Positions 8,412 through 16,882 of a stretch of DNA of 64,000 nt are shown here, one piece after another. The stretch comes from Neobacillus muris (GTDB lineage: Bacteria > Bacillota > Bacilli > Bacillales > Cytobacillaceae). The DNA lies in contig NZ_CALPDF010000024.1 of the NCBI RefSeq assembly GCF_943193175.1, forward strand, positions 1-64,000. Direction: 5' to 3'. Position 1 is the first letter of the stretch, and the number at the start of each line of letters is the position of its first letter. The translations under genes and the position numbers were made by a program. Below the pieces are notes generated by a model, which had not been told where the DNA came from, made no database searches, and saw only the letters and a list, made by a program, of their open reading frames with translations.

Positions 8412-8897
8412 ATGAGAAAAAAATTATCTAGAGGATTGCTTGCTTTCTATTTAGTGACACTAATCTGGTTAGTGTTATTCAAAGTACAATACAATATTTT
8501 GTCAGTATTTAATTATCAGCATCGAAGTCTCAACTTGATTCCATTTGTTGCACATGGAAGTTCCAAAGAGATGGTAGATAATGTTATAATCTTTATTCCT
8601 TTTGGTTTGCTTTTGAATGTCAATTTCAAAAAAATTGGATTTTTAGCTAAGTTGGCTTATACACTGGTTTTAAGTCTTACTTTTGAATTTATTCAATTTA
8701 TCTTTGCTATTGGGGCGGCAGACATAACGGATGTAATGACAAATACGGTTGGAGGCCTTCTTGGACTGAAATTATATGATTTGAGCAATAAGTATATAAA
8801 TAATAAAAAATTAGACAGTGTGATTATCTTTGCAGGTGTACTTTTGCTCGTATTATTGCTCTATTACCGTACCCATTTAAAAATTAAATATTCTTAG
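8412..8897 (+). CDS. vanZ: VanZ-family membrane protein
   Basis: The 161-residue protein has four or five membrane helices and the VanZ signatures: LNLIPF near residue 40, NVIIFIPFGLLL, an FEFIQ segment, and DITDVMTNTVGGLLG. VanZ proteins are linked to reduced binding of lipoglycopeptides such as teicoplanin, by an unknown mechanism. It follows vanY by 121 bp and has a GAGGAG ribosome-binding site. It is probably co-regulated with vanY through the upstream two-component system. Confidence 0.85.
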   Translation: MRKKLSRGLLAFYLVTLIWLVLFKVQYNILSVFNYQHRSLNLIPFVAHGSSKEMVDNVIIFIPFGLLLNVNFKKIGFLAKLAYTLVLSLTFEFIQFIFAIGAADITDVMTNTVGGLLGLKLYDLSNKYINNKKLDSVIIFAGVLLLVLLLYYRTHLKIKYS

Positions 8898-9109
8898 TTT
8901 ATTTACCTCAATGATCTACATTTAAATAAGGAAAATTGTCATTCCTCTACGCTGGGAAACCGTTGCTTTTAATCTTTAAGGAAAGTGTTGTAAAAAATTT
9001 TAATATTTGAAATAATTGTCATTGAACTAATAGGGCAGGTCAGCAGAAGTAGGATATTAATTTCCCTAGATTGAATTTAAAGAATCCAGAAAAGAGAGGT
9101 TTATAAATT

Positions 9110-9982
9110 TTGATAGAGTACAATGAATCATTTATTCAGTTACAAGGTAATCAAAAATTATCTTATATTAGTTACGGGGACACGAATAGTAATACTGTTA
9201 TGTTCCTTCATGGTTTCGGTTCTTCGGCTAGTTCGATCCATCCTGATACAAAATTATTAGATAAATATAATATTCGTTTCTTTGCCATTAATCGCCCAGG
9301 TTATGGAGATTCAGATGTTGTGATGAAATATTCGATGGAGGATTTTGCTGATTCAATAAATGAATTTCTAATTGCTAAAGGAATCAAAAAGACTTCGATT
9401 ATTGGATGGTCAGCAGGTGGATTATATAGCCAAGTTTTCACAGACAAATATTCCGAAAAAGTCACATCCCTTAACTTAGTTAGCAGTGCCATACCTCTAA
9501 ATAGTAATGAAACCAATAGGATTCTGCCCTCGAATTGGAAAATGATTAAAAACATGAACAGATACATCCCTCTTATGACAAAATATTATTTTAAAAGTCT
9601 CAGCAAGAAAATGACCAAAGATTTGCATTCTACAATACAAGAATCTATAAAACAAATGGTCGAAGAGGACAAAAGAGTTGCAAATGACCCCATACTACAG
9701 CAGGCCATTATCAAAGGTGCTGTGGAAAGTTACCGTAATAGTGGTATCGGGGTATATTACGATGCTCTTGCATTATGCAAAAAAATGAATGACAAAAAGA
9801 GTCCTATTTTTAACGGAAAAATAAATATATGGCAAGGCGGCAAAGATACTATATGGACACCTGATACCTCAAATTTCCTTCGTGAAAAGTATTCTAATTC
9901 CACTTATTCCTTTGTCGATAATGAAGGTCACTTGCTTTATTTATCCCATTGGGATGAAATTCTTAAAAAGTCAATAAGCTAA
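9110..9982 (+). CDS. Alpha/beta hydrolase
   Basis: The 290-residue cytoplasmic hydrolase has an oxyanion HGFGSSASS motif, the nucleophile elbow GWSAGG (Ser), an acid on the IWQGGKDTIW strand, and the catalytic His in NEGHLLYL near the C-terminus. The cap region is Lys-rich. The start is TTG, 10 nt after GAGAGG. The gene stands alone and its substrate is unknown; esters or lactones are typical for the fold. Confidence 0.85.
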   Translation: MIEYNESFIQLQGNQKLSYISYGDTNSNTVMFLHGFGSSASSIHPDTKLLDKYNIRFFAINRPGYGDSDVVMKYSMEDFADSINEFLIAKGIKKTSIIGWSAGGLYSQVFTDKYSEKVTSLNLVSSAIPLNSNETNRILPSNWKMIKNMNRYIPLMTKYYFKSLSKKMTKDLHSTIQESIKQMVEEDKRVANDPILQQAIIKGAVESYRNSGIGVYYDALALCKKMNDKKSPIFNGKINIWQGGKDTIWTPDTSNFLREKYSNSTYSFVDNEGHLLYLSHWDEILKKSIS

Positions 9983-10024
9983 ACGGTGGCATTACTTCAA
10001 TAAGAATCTTCCATGGAAAATGAA

Positions 10025-10054
10025 AAGAACTCAGAGTGGTAACCATGAGTTCTT
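10025..10054. terminator. Hairpin after the hydrolase gene
   Basis: AAGAACTCA and TGAGTTCTT form a perfect 9-bp stem with a 12-nt loop containing GGTAACC. No T run follows, so it may be an mRNA-stabilising or weak terminator hairpin. Confidence 0.45.
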
Positions 10055-10096
10055 AGTGTAAAACACTTATTTTGTGCGATTTTAACCGAATGCCAA

Positions 10097-10246
10097 CCCC
10101 GTGCAAAGTTGAGTTTATAATAGGTTTGAACAAGTAGCTTTATATCAAGGTTTAAGGTAGTTTTTTTGGTTGGATTTCATGCCATTTTCACCATAACTAA
10201 CCAAAGCTAATCAAATGGTTCAGTAAGATCTTAACTTTGCAATGGG
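10097..10246. repeat. Nested inverted-repeat element (MITE-like)
   Basis: TGCAAAGTTGAG (10102-10113) is mirrored by CTTAACTTTGCA (10230-10241), with CCC and GGG outside them. A second pair, TTTGGTT/AACCAAA, lies inside (10165-10171, 10199-10205). It is non-coding and has no target duplication that I can see. It may be a miniature element or simply a structured intergenic region. Confidence 0.35.
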
Positions 10247-10311
10247 TTTTATCATAAAACCATCTTCATGCCAGAACTCCAATTTGAACGTGATCATGGG
10301 AGACCCGAGGC

Positions 10312-11718
10312 CTATTTCTTCTTATTCGTTAAAAATAATGCTGGTATAAACATGACTGCTATCACAATAACGGATACTAAAAAGCCGATTTGGTAGCCAT
10401 GAAGGATATTCGGCAATGTGGGTTCTAGTCCTGAGATGACCGTTGCCACGACCGTTGCTAATACAGCAGAACCAAAGCTTGATCCGACATTTTGAATAAT
10501 CCGGCTGCCGATACTGGCCTGTGGAATTTGTTCTTTTTGAAGCCCTGTGTAAGCATCCGTCATTAATGGCATGGTAATTCCTCCAACACCAACTCCTCGA
10601 ATAAATAACACAATCGCTATTAAAACAAAATTCGTTTTCTCGTCAATAAAGATAAAGGGAATGGAACCGAGCAGTGAGATGATAAGACTTACCATCACGA
10701 CGAATTTTGCTCCAATTTTATCAATTAATTTTCCGATTGTCGGCCTTGCAACAAGCATTCCCAACCCTTGGGGGAACATAGCGAGTGCCGCTTCAATGAG
10801 AGTATATCCTCTTACATTTTGGAAAAATAAAGGCAGTAATAGCATCGGCCCATTTGTAGCAATACCAGCTAAAAACATCCCGGCTATTGAAGCAGAAAAA
10901 CTTTTATGAGTGAATAGATGAAGCGGCATGACGGTTTTGTTCTTTTTTATATAATTATAAATGGCATAAATGACGGCCGTAACGATTCCAATTCCTACAA
11001 ACAAAAAGGTTTGCCGGTTTTGAAAACTAGCAAAATGTGCTGCCCGAGTAATTCCATATATCACAGTGGAACTCATAATCGCCAGCAGAAGGATTCCTGC
11101 CCAATCCATTTTGCTGTCTGCATTAAATGGTTCAAAATCGTCAAGGCGTTTGGACACAAGAAATAGTGCAATTAAACCAACCGGAATATTAATGAAAAAA
11201 ATCCAGCGCCATGTAGTTAATTGAATGATTAATCCACCAATAATTGGACCAAAAAGTGGACCAAGAATGATGGGTGTTCCAATCACAGCCATTAATCGCC
11301 CCAGTTTATCTGGGCCGGCAACTTTCATCAATAAAGTGGTCATTAATGGAATGATAATGCCCGCACTCATCCCTTGAAATATCCGAAACACTAGTAAACT
11401 TTCGAAGTTCCAGCTCAATCCGGAAAGCAAACTGAATAGAATAAAGCCCAGTTCAGCATAAATTAACACCTTCTTGCCGTTAAACTTATCCATAAGCCAG
11501 CCTGACACCGGCACAGCAACCGCAAGTGCTAATACATAACCCGTAATGATCCATTGAATCATTTCCAGTGACGTATGAAAATCCTTCCCAAATTGGTTGA
11601 TCGCAATATTGACCATAGTAGTGTCAAGCATTGGCGCTATGGCAGCCACAGCGATTGCCCAAGCGGCACGCGTCACTTCTTTTGGAAGCTTTTCTTGTTT
11701 TATCTTTTCCTTTTCCAC
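10312..11718 (-). CDS. MFS drug exporter, DHA2 (14-TMS) family
   Basis: This is a proton-driven multidrug exporter of 468 residues. It shows the 14-helix pattern of the EmrB/QacA family, the LDTTMVNIAI motif in helix 1, GWLMDKFNGKKV for loop 2-3 (motif A), and the GPLFGPIIGGLI block of motif C in helix 5. The reading frame is open farther upstream, but the GTG at 11718 follows GAAGGA and gives the usual N-terminus. It is divergent from a TetR regulator with twin operators between them, so it is very likely repressed by that regulator and induced by its substrate. Confidence 0.9.
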   Translation of the reverse strand: MEKEKIKQEKLPKEVTRAAWAIAVAAIAPMLDTTMVNIAINQFGKDFHTSLEMIQWIITGYVLALAVAVPVSGWLMDKFNGKKVLIYAELGFILFSLLSGLSWNFESLLVFRIFQGMSAGIIIPLMTTLLMKVAGPDKLGRLMAVIGTPIILGPLFGPIIGGLIIQLTTWRWIFFINIPVGLIALFLVSKRLDDFEPFNADSKMDWAGILLLAIMSSTVIYGITRAAHFASFQNRQTFLFVGIGIVTAVIYAIYNYIKKNKTVMPLHLFTHKSFSASIAGMFLAGIATNGPMLLLPLFFQNVRGYTLIEAALAMFPQGLGMLVARPTIGKLIDKIGAKFVVMVSLIISLLGSIPFIFIDEKTNFVLIAIVLFIRGVGVGGITMPLMTDAYTGLQKEQIPQASIGSRIIQNVGSSFGSAVLATVVATVISGLEPTLPNILHGYQIGFLVSVIVIAVMFIPALFLTNKKK

Positions 11719-11739
11719 AGCAATCCTTCTTTCTATTTT

Positions 11740-11756
11740 AGATACAAAATGTATCT
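11740..11756. promoter_or_regulatory. TetR-type operator, copy 1
   Basis: AGATACA-AAA-TGTATCT is a perfect 7-3-7 inverted repeat lying just ahead of the exporter ribosome-binding site. The same motif recurs 55 bp away near the regulator start, which supports a real operator. Confidence 0.7.
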
Positions 11757-11794
11757 TATTTACCACGAGTAGTAATATACAACAAATTTTGATA

Positions 11795-11811
11795 AAATAC
11801 AATGTGTATCT
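11795..11811. promoter_or_regulatory. TetR-type operator, copy 2
   Basis: AAATACA-ATG-TGTATCT matches copy 1 in 13 of the 14 arm positions. It lies 24 bp before the regulator ATG, a position fit for autorepression. Confidence 0.65.
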
Positions 11812-11835
11812 TAAGATTTTATTTGAGGTGAAAAA

Positions 11836-12423
11836 ATGGCACAGCAAAGACGGCGTGGAAAAGAATTAAAAGAAGCGATTTATCAAAGCGCCCTTGACAT
11901 ACTAGAAACTGAAGGCTATAAAGCCATTACTTTTCAAAATATCGCTAAACGAGCACAGACAAGTCGTAGTGTTTTATATCGAGCTTGGTCATCGCCCTTT
12001 ATCCTTTTGTATGAAGCGGTTAGATGGAAGACCTTTCAAAATGGGAATGGTAGTATAGGGGATGCCAGCTTTGACACAGGAAGCTTACGCGGGGATTTAA
12101 TGGCACTTTGTCAATATTTCGTGAACAACTCACTTGCCTTTTCGTCTGAATTCTTGAAGGTCTTTCTGAATGAAATGATTGAAAATCCTGAAATCTCCCA
12201 TCTGTCAGAGAAAATATCCGAATCCAACTTGCATGTCATTGGCAAGATTATTGAGAGAGCCATCATTCGTGGAGAAATCAAGCATGAGGTTAGTAACCTG
12301 GTCAAGTTGCTGCCTTTTGAGGTATTGCGTTATCATCTCGTTTTTATGAAGGATGATGAGGTTGATGATAAATTCATCGAGCAACTAGTGGATGAGGTCA
12401 TGCTGCCAGCTATGACGAAATAG
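11836..12423 (+). CDS. TetR/AcrR-family repressor
   Basis: The 195-residue regulator has an N-terminal helix-turn-helix (ITFQNIAKRAQTSRSVLYRAW) and a C-terminal ligand-binding helical domain. It is transcribed divergently from the DHA2 exporter, with two near-identical operators in the 117-bp gap. This gives a standard drug-sensing repressor circuit. The ATG has a GAGGTG ribosome-binding site. Confidence 0.9.
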   Translation: MAQQRRRGKELKEAIYQSALDILETEGYKAITFQNIAKRAQTSRSVLYRAWSSPFILLYEAVRWKTFQNGNGSIGDASFDTGSLRGDLMALCQYFVNNSLAFSSEFLKVFLNEMIENPEISHLSEKISESNLHVIGKIIERAIIRGEIKHEVSNLVKLLPFEVLRYHLVFMKDDEVDDKFIEQLVDEVMLPAMTK

Positions 12424-12465
12424 CTGATTGATGGACTCTGCGAAAGAGCCGCCGAATGGGGTGAA

Positions 12466-12509
12466 AAATATCAGAAGGCTCCTTTGATTGTGGGATTCTT
12501 CTGATATTT
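12466..12509. terminator. Bidirectional hairpin between convergent genes
   Basis: AAATATCAGAAG and CTTCTGATATTT form a perfect 12-bp stem between the TetR stop and the end of the convergent membrane-protein gene. T-rich ends are present in both directions. Confidence 0.65.
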
Positions 12510-12533
12510 ATCACATTCCCTAATTTCGTTCAA

Positions 12534-12860
12534 TTATTTTTTTAGGACTCCTTGAATAACTAAAGTAATCCCGGTTAAAAAGTGAAATATCATTCCTACA
12601 ACAGGAATAAATCCAATTATATTTCCAATTATACCTAAAATGTGACCGGATTTTGTGCGATGAGCATTTGATGAGAGAATGACACCTGCTATATGAAGGA
12701 TAAAGAGTATAATGAGCGGGCTCCATGCATGAGCCAAAATGATGGCTCCCCCTAAAATGGGAATACCAAAAAATAATTCCACCAAACCTATTCCTATTTT
12801 GTACCACCTATTAACTGAATCCAATTCGATCTCTCCTTTAATAGAAACTGTTTCGTTCAT
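12534..12860 (-). CDS. Small membrane protein of unknown function
   Basis: The 108-residue protein has three or four membrane helices (about 22-45, 47-68, 75-105), with a short charged N-terminus and a HRTKSGHILG loop. I do not recognise the family beyond general likeness to small Bacillus membrane proteins. The ATG at 12860 has no good ribosome-binding site at normal distance; a strong AAAGGAGGTC lies about 20 nt upstream, nearer to an in-frame ATT, so the true start may be slightly upstream. Confidence 0.65.
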   Translation of the reverse strand: MNETVSIKGEIELDSVNRWYKIGIGLVELFFGIPILGGAIILAHAWSPLIILFILHIAGVILSSNAHRTKSGHILGIIGNIIGFIPVVGMIFHFLTGITLVIQGVLKK

Positions 12861-13058
12861 TTCGTAAATCTTTATAAGACCTCCTTTTTCAATATGTCCT
12901 TCTCTTTTAATTATATGATGAAATATCTTTCCTTGGCTGCCATTAAGTATGTATGATGAAATTTTTAATAAGAAAATGGAGTTGAGAATCCGTAGAGGGC
13001 GGGAGACATTTAAATATATACTAATAGATGGGTGTCGTGTCGTAAATAAAAAAGGTTA

Positions 13059-13087
13059 TTGACAAATGAGTTTATAAACCATATAAT
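13059..13087 (+). promoter_or_regulatory. Consensus SigA promoter of the dioxygenase gene
   Basis: TTGACA (13059-13064), a 17-bp spacer and TATAAT (13082-13087) match the vegetative consensus exactly. Such a strong promoter needs repression, and an operator follows directly at 13088. Confidence 0.85.
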
Positions 13088-13105
13088 TATCTCGAATTCA
13101 AGATA
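13088..13105. promoter_or_regulatory. MhqR-type operator, proximal copy
   Basis: TATCTCGAATTCAAGATA differs from a perfect 18-bp palindrome at one pair and covers the expected transcription start. It has the form of the Bacillus MhqR box. A further half-site, AATTCGAGAT, lies at 13110-13119. Confidence 0.75.
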
Positions 13106-13188
13106 AATTAATTCGAGATTTTGAGTGAGCTGAACTTTTAAATCAGCTTAAGAAAAAGATACCTTTAACTGGATTTTTTTTAAGTATA

Positions 13189-13206
13189 TATCTCGAATTC
13201 GAGATA
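13189..13206. promoter_or_regulatory. MhqR-type operator, distal copy
   Basis: TATCTCGAATTCGAGATA is a perfect 18-bp palindrome located 101 bp after the first copy and just before the ribosome-binding site. Two boxes suggest cooperative or roadblock repression. Confidence 0.75.
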
Positions 13207-13239
13207 AAATAACAGAGGAGGATTTAAGGAGTGGTTAAA

Positions 13240-14178
13240 ATGAGCAAGAAAACAATGGGTATTCACCATATAACGGCAATTGTCGGCCACCCGCAAGAGA
13301 ACGTGGATTTTTACGCAGCCATTTTGGGTCTGCGTTTAGTCAAGCAAACAGTAAACTTTGACGATCCAGGTACTTACCACCTCTATTTTGGGAATGAAGG
13401 CGGAAAACCTGGAACCATCATCACATTCTTCCCATGGCCAGGTGCTCGTCAAGGAATTATTGGTGACGGCCAGGTAGGTGTTACATCCTATGTTGTTCCG
13501 AAGGGTGCTTTTGAATTTTGGGAAAGGAGACTGGAAAAATTCCATGTTCCTTTTACTAGAATAGAACGATTTGGAGAGAACTATTTAGTGTTTGATGATC
13601 CTCACGGGCTTCATCTTGAAATCGTGGAGAGAGAAGAAGGTGAAACCAATAGCTGGACTTTTGGCGGCGTAGCACCTGAAGTCGCTATTAAAGGTTTTGG
13701 CGGGGCCACTCTTTTCTCCACACAGCCTAATAAGACAGCAGAATTGTTAGAAAATGTAATGGGGCTGGAGCTGGTTGGCAGGGAAGGGGATTTTGTCAGG
13801 TACCGTTCAATTGGCGATATCGGCAATACAATCGATGTTAAATTAACTCCTGGAGGTCGTGGACAAATAGGAGTGGGGACTGTACACCACATTGCATGGC
13901 GGGCAGTGGATGATGAGGATCAATTGGATTGGCAAAAGTATGTGGCAGCGCATGGTTATGGTGTCACTCCTGTAAAGGACAGAAATTACTTTAATGCCAT
14001 TTACTTCAGAGAGCATGGGGAAATCCTGTTTGAAATTGCTACCGATCCTCCAGGTTTTGCTCATGATGAATCGAAAGAGACAATGGGAGAAAGATTGATG
14101 CTGCCATCACAGTATGAGCCGCATCGAGAACAAATTGAAAGAGTATTATTACCGGTTAAAGTAAGAGAACTGGACTGA
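13240..14178 (+). CDS. Ring-cleaving dioxygenase (MhqA/MhqO family)
   Basis: The 312-residue protein has two glyoxalase/vicinal-oxygen-chelate modules (about 4-150 and 150-300). Metal ligands are suggested by the His in MGIHHITA, the His/Glu in HGLHLEIVE, VHHIAWR and GEILFEIATDPPG. The Bacillus MhqA/O/E proteins protect against quinones and catechol-like electrophiles. The ATG at 13240 has AAGGAG 8 nt upstream; the GTG at 13231 is less likely. Two MhqR boxes precede it, but mhqR itself is not in the window. Confidence 0.9.
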   Translation: MSKKTMGIHHITAIVGHPQENVDFYAAILGLRLVKQTVNFDDPGTYHLYFGNEGGKPGTIITFFPWPGARQGIIGDGQVGVTSYVVPKGAFEFWERRLEKFHVPFTRIERFGENYLVFDDPHGLHLEIVEREEGETNSWTFGGVAPEVAIKGFGGATLFSTQPNKTAELLENVMGLELVGREGDFVRYRSIGDIGNTIDVKLTPGGRGQIGVGTVHHIAWRAVDDEDQLDWQKYVAAHGYGVTPVKDRNYFNAIYFREHGEILFEIATDPPGFAHDESKETMGERLMLPSQYEPHREQIERVLLPVKVRELD

Positions 14179-14211
14179 TTTTTCGGATTAAGAGTAACCG
14201 TAACAATAGTG

Positions 14212-14244
14212 AGGCACATGAAAATTTCATGCGCCTGTTTTTTT
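14212..14244 (+). terminator. Rho-independent terminator of the dioxygenase gene
   Basis: AGGC.CATGAAA pairs with TTTCATG.GCCT (one mismatch), and a run of seven T residues follows. Confidence 0.8.
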
Positions 14245-14379
14245 CACTGCTATTGGTATGGTTTTCATCAAGCTTTATGCTTTAAATGAAAGACATTAAG
14301 TTCGCCAACCCTTTAGCGATAGCAAAGGCATTCATTGCAGCGGTTGACTTTTGATATGGCTAATTCCATATTGGTGTAC

Positions 14380-15129
14380 TTACCCTAACTGGCGTTTAAA
14401 TGCTTTAATGGCGAAAAAGTAAGTGATGACCATGATGCTGGCGCACCAGGCAAGCGCGACCCAGATATCGCTGCCAACGGACCCTTCATACAAGAGGGCA
14501 CGAATCGCATTCACGATGGAAGTCACGGGCTGGTTCTCAGCGAACACACGGACAATTTTGGGCATGGTTTCGGTAGGGACAAAGGCCGAACTGATAAACG
14601 GCAGGAATATCAGCGGGTACGAGTAGGCTGATGCCCCCTCCATTGTCTTCGCTGTCAATCCAGGAATGACCGCAAGCCATGTCAGCGCCAGCGTAAACAG
14701 CCCGAGTATCCCAGCTACCGCGAGCCAATCCAGGATACCGGCGCTCGAATGGAAGCCCATCAAGAGTGCGACGAGGAAAACGACTACGAGAGTAAGGGCA
14801 TTAGAAACAAGCGAAGTCAACACGTGAGCCCACAATATCGACGAGCGCTTGATGGGCATGGTAATGAACCGCGCCATCAGCCCGCTCTTTACATCCGTAA
14901 ACATCCGAAAGGAAGTGTAAGCGACGCCGGATGCAATCGCCATTAGCAAGATACCCGGCAATAAATAATTGACGTAGTTGTCCGTTCCTGTCTCGATGGC
15001 GCCGCCAAATACGTAGACAAACAGCAGCATCATCGCAATCGGCGTAATCGCCACCGTAATAATCGTATCCGGGCTGCGCATGATGTTGCGCATTAAACGT
15101 CCAAGTAATATCCCTGTTTTGCTTTTCAT
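14380..15129 (-). CDS. ABC-2 type permease (DrrB-like)
   Basis: This 249-residue integral membrane subunit has six predicted helices and the ABC-2 signature near the C-terminus (LIFLPFISSAFVPTETMP). With the ATPase encoded one base upstream it should form a daunorubicin-type exporter. It is the last gene of a four-gene operon (PadR, DUF1048, ATPase, permease). The base composition is clearly richer in G+C than the flanking genes, hinting at transfer. Confidence 0.88.
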   Translation of the reverse strand: MKSKTGILLGRLMRNIMRSPDTIITVAITPIAMMLLFVYVFGGAIETGTDNYVNYLLPGILLMAIASGVAYTSFRMFTDVKSGLMARFITMPIKRSSILWAHVLTSLVSNALTLVVVFLVALLMGFHSSAGILDWLAVAGILGLFTLALTWLAVIPGLTAKTMEGASAYSYPLIFLPFISSAFVPTETMPKIVRVFAENQPVTSIVNAIRALLYEGSVGSDIWVALAWCASIMVITYFFAIKAFKRQLG

Positions 15130-15891
15130 TTACATTTCCTCCTTTTTGTTGATGATCGCGAGGAAAATTTCCTCCAATGTCGGCTGCTTCTCGATATACT
15201 CCACTTTCGCTGGCGGAAACGTCTCCTTGAGTTCGGCAAGGGTACCGGTCGTGATGATTTTTCCGCCATGCAGGATGGCGATCCGGTCCGCCAGTTGTTC
15301 GGCTTCTTCCAGGTACTGGGTAGTCAGCAAGATGGTCGTTCCGCTGCCGGCAAGCTCCTTGACGGTATTCCAAACCTCAAGCCGCGCTTCAGGGTCAAGC
15401 CCTGTCGTCGGTTCGTCGAGAAAAATGACGGCTGGCGTCCCGATCAGACTCATGGCGATGTCAAGCCGGCGTTTCATCCCGCCAGAATACTGGTCCGCCC
15501 GGCGATTGGCCGCGTCACGCAGGCTAAATTTTTCCAGCAGATGGTCGGCGACTTGAGCAGGATTGGCAACTCCCCGCAGTTTGGCGATCATGATCAGGTT
15601 TTCCCTTCCTGTTTGCATGCCATCTAAAGCGGCAAACTGTCCGGTCAGGCTGATGCTCTGGCGAACATGATCTGATTGGCGCTGGACGTCAAAGCCACAA
15701 ATTGTTGCTTCGCCGCCATCAGGCTTCATTAACGTCGATAGGATGTTGACTATCGTCGTTTTGCCTGCGCCATTAGAACCCAACAGTGCGAAAATTTCAC
15801 CACGCCGTACCTCAAAATCAACCCCCTTTAAGACTTCCTTGTCTTTAAAGGATTTTTTTAGCCCTTTTACTGAAATTGCCGCATTATTCAT
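15130..15891 (-). CDS. ABC transporter ATPase (DrrA-like)
   Basis: The 253-residue ATPase has Walker A GSNGAGKTT, signature YSGGMKRRLDIA, Walker B VIFLDEPTTGLD and an H-loop-like Gln (LLTTQYLEEAEQLADRI). The Gln in place of the switch His is typical of DrrA-type proteins. It is translationally joined to the permease gene. A GTATTACTTATTAC copy, also present before padR, lies upstream at 15971-15984. Confidence 0.9.
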   Translation of the reverse strand: MNNAAISVKGLKKSFKDKEVLKGVDFEVRRGEIFALLGSNGAGKTTIVNILSTLMKPDGGEATICGFDVQRQSDHVRQSISLTGQFAALDGMQTGRENLIMIAKLRGVANPAQVADHLLEKFSLRDAANRRADQYSGGMKRRLDIAMSLIGTPAVIFLDEPTTGLDPEARLEVWNTVKELAGSGTTILLTTQYLEEAEQLADRIAILHGGKIITTGTLAELKETFPPAKVEYIEKQPTLEEIFLAIINKKEEM

Positions 15892-15970
15892 CCTTTTTTC
15901 CTCCTTATACTAATGTTGTTTTACGGGGAGAACATGCCTATCCTTGTCTATTAAGTCTGACTGATAATCT

Positions 15971-15984
15971 GTATTACTTATTAC
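15971..15984. promoter_or_regulatory. Repeat shared with the padR promoter
   Basis: GTATTACTTATTAC is identical to 16883-16896. One copy lies before the ATPase gene and one before padR, in the same orientation. It is a candidate binding site for the PadR regulator. Confidence 0.5.
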
Positions 15985-16051
15985 TGGGTTAAAAATATAA
16001 CTGAATAGCAAAGTTGGCAGTTCACTTTTGAAACCAGCTAATCAGTTGGTA

Positions 16052-16405
16052 TTATTTATTCGATTTATTTTTTCCCAACCGCTTCATGATACTATGATTC
16101 AAGTCTTCGCGATACTTGGCGGTATAGGTTTTAGCGTTTGCCACGAGTTCGTCGGCAAAGGAAGCCACATCGTCCCCGGTAATGTCGAGCACCTGTCTGC
16201 CTTCCGCTGCACCGGCTTCGAACAACTCTATTAATTCATATTGCATGTGGAGCATATCCATCCCATTGCCCGCTGAGAAATTCCACATGTAGTTTTGAAT
16301 TTTCTTAAATACGTACTCATAGTCCTCTGGCAGGGCTTCGACCCTTGCCATCATCATCTTGTACTCTTTTTTATCGCCTATCATTTTTTTGAACAGTTCC
16401 AACAT
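16052..16405 (-). CDS. DUF1048-family protein
   Basis: The 117-residue soluble helical protein matches the DUF1048 family, which is typically found next to PadR regulators and DrrAB exporters. It is acidic in the middle (LDITGDDVASFADELV) with a basic tail (MKRLGKNK). Its molecular role is unknown. It lies between padR and the ATPase gene, apparently in one operon, though the 160-bp gap before the ATPase may hold a second promoter. Confidence 0.85.
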   Translation of the reverse strand: MLELFKKMIGDKKEYKMMMARVEALPEDYEYVFKKIQNYMWNFSAGNGMDMLHMQYELIELFEAGAAEGRQVLDITGDDVASFADELVANAKTYTAKYREDLNHSIMKRLGKNKSNK

Positions 16406-16478
16406 ATTATTTTTCCTCCTTTTTTAGATCAAGCTGAACAAGACATTTCCATAAGATCGGACGGAATATCTTTTTCGG

Positions 16479-16799
16479 TTAGGTAGACTTTAAGGCATTG
16501 ATTTTTGAAGATACGAAATCCCATTTTTCCCAAAATAATTCAAGTTCCTTCCGTCCAGCCTCATTAAGTGTATAAAACTTGCGGGGCGGCCCCATATCTG
16601 ACGGTTTTTTTTCTATATTGACCAGCTTTTTCTTTTCTAATCGCACGAGGATGGTGTAGACCGTCCCTTCCACGACTTCGGTAAACCCCAGCTCGTTAAG
16701 AAGGCGGGTAATCTCGTAGCCATAGGTTTCATGGCGGCTGATGATTTCGAGCACGCAGCCTTCCAGCGAACCCTTCAGCATTTCAGTTAAATTTTCCAT
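16479..16799 (-). CDS. PadR-family transcriptional regulator
   Basis: This is a short PadR protein with winged helix (IISRHETYGYEITRLLNELGF, GTVYTILVRLEKKKLV, GPPRKFYTLNEAG) and a short C-terminal helix for dimerisation. The frame is open from 16829, but ATG at 16799 has GAGGAGG 7-8 nt upstream and gives the usual 106-residue length. It probably represses its own exporter operon in response to a toxic ligand. Confidence 0.9.
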   Translation of the reverse strand: MENLTEMLKGSLEGCVLEIISRHETYGYEITRLLNELGFTEVVEGTVYTILVRLEKKKLVNIEKKPSDMGPPRKFYTLNEAGRKELELFWEKWDFVSSKINALKST

Positions 16800-16882
16800 G
16801 TTCAGCACCTCCTCAACTTTGTCTGACATTTATCCAGGATAGCTTAGTACAAAGGGGTAATTTTCGGAAATCAAGCTATTTA

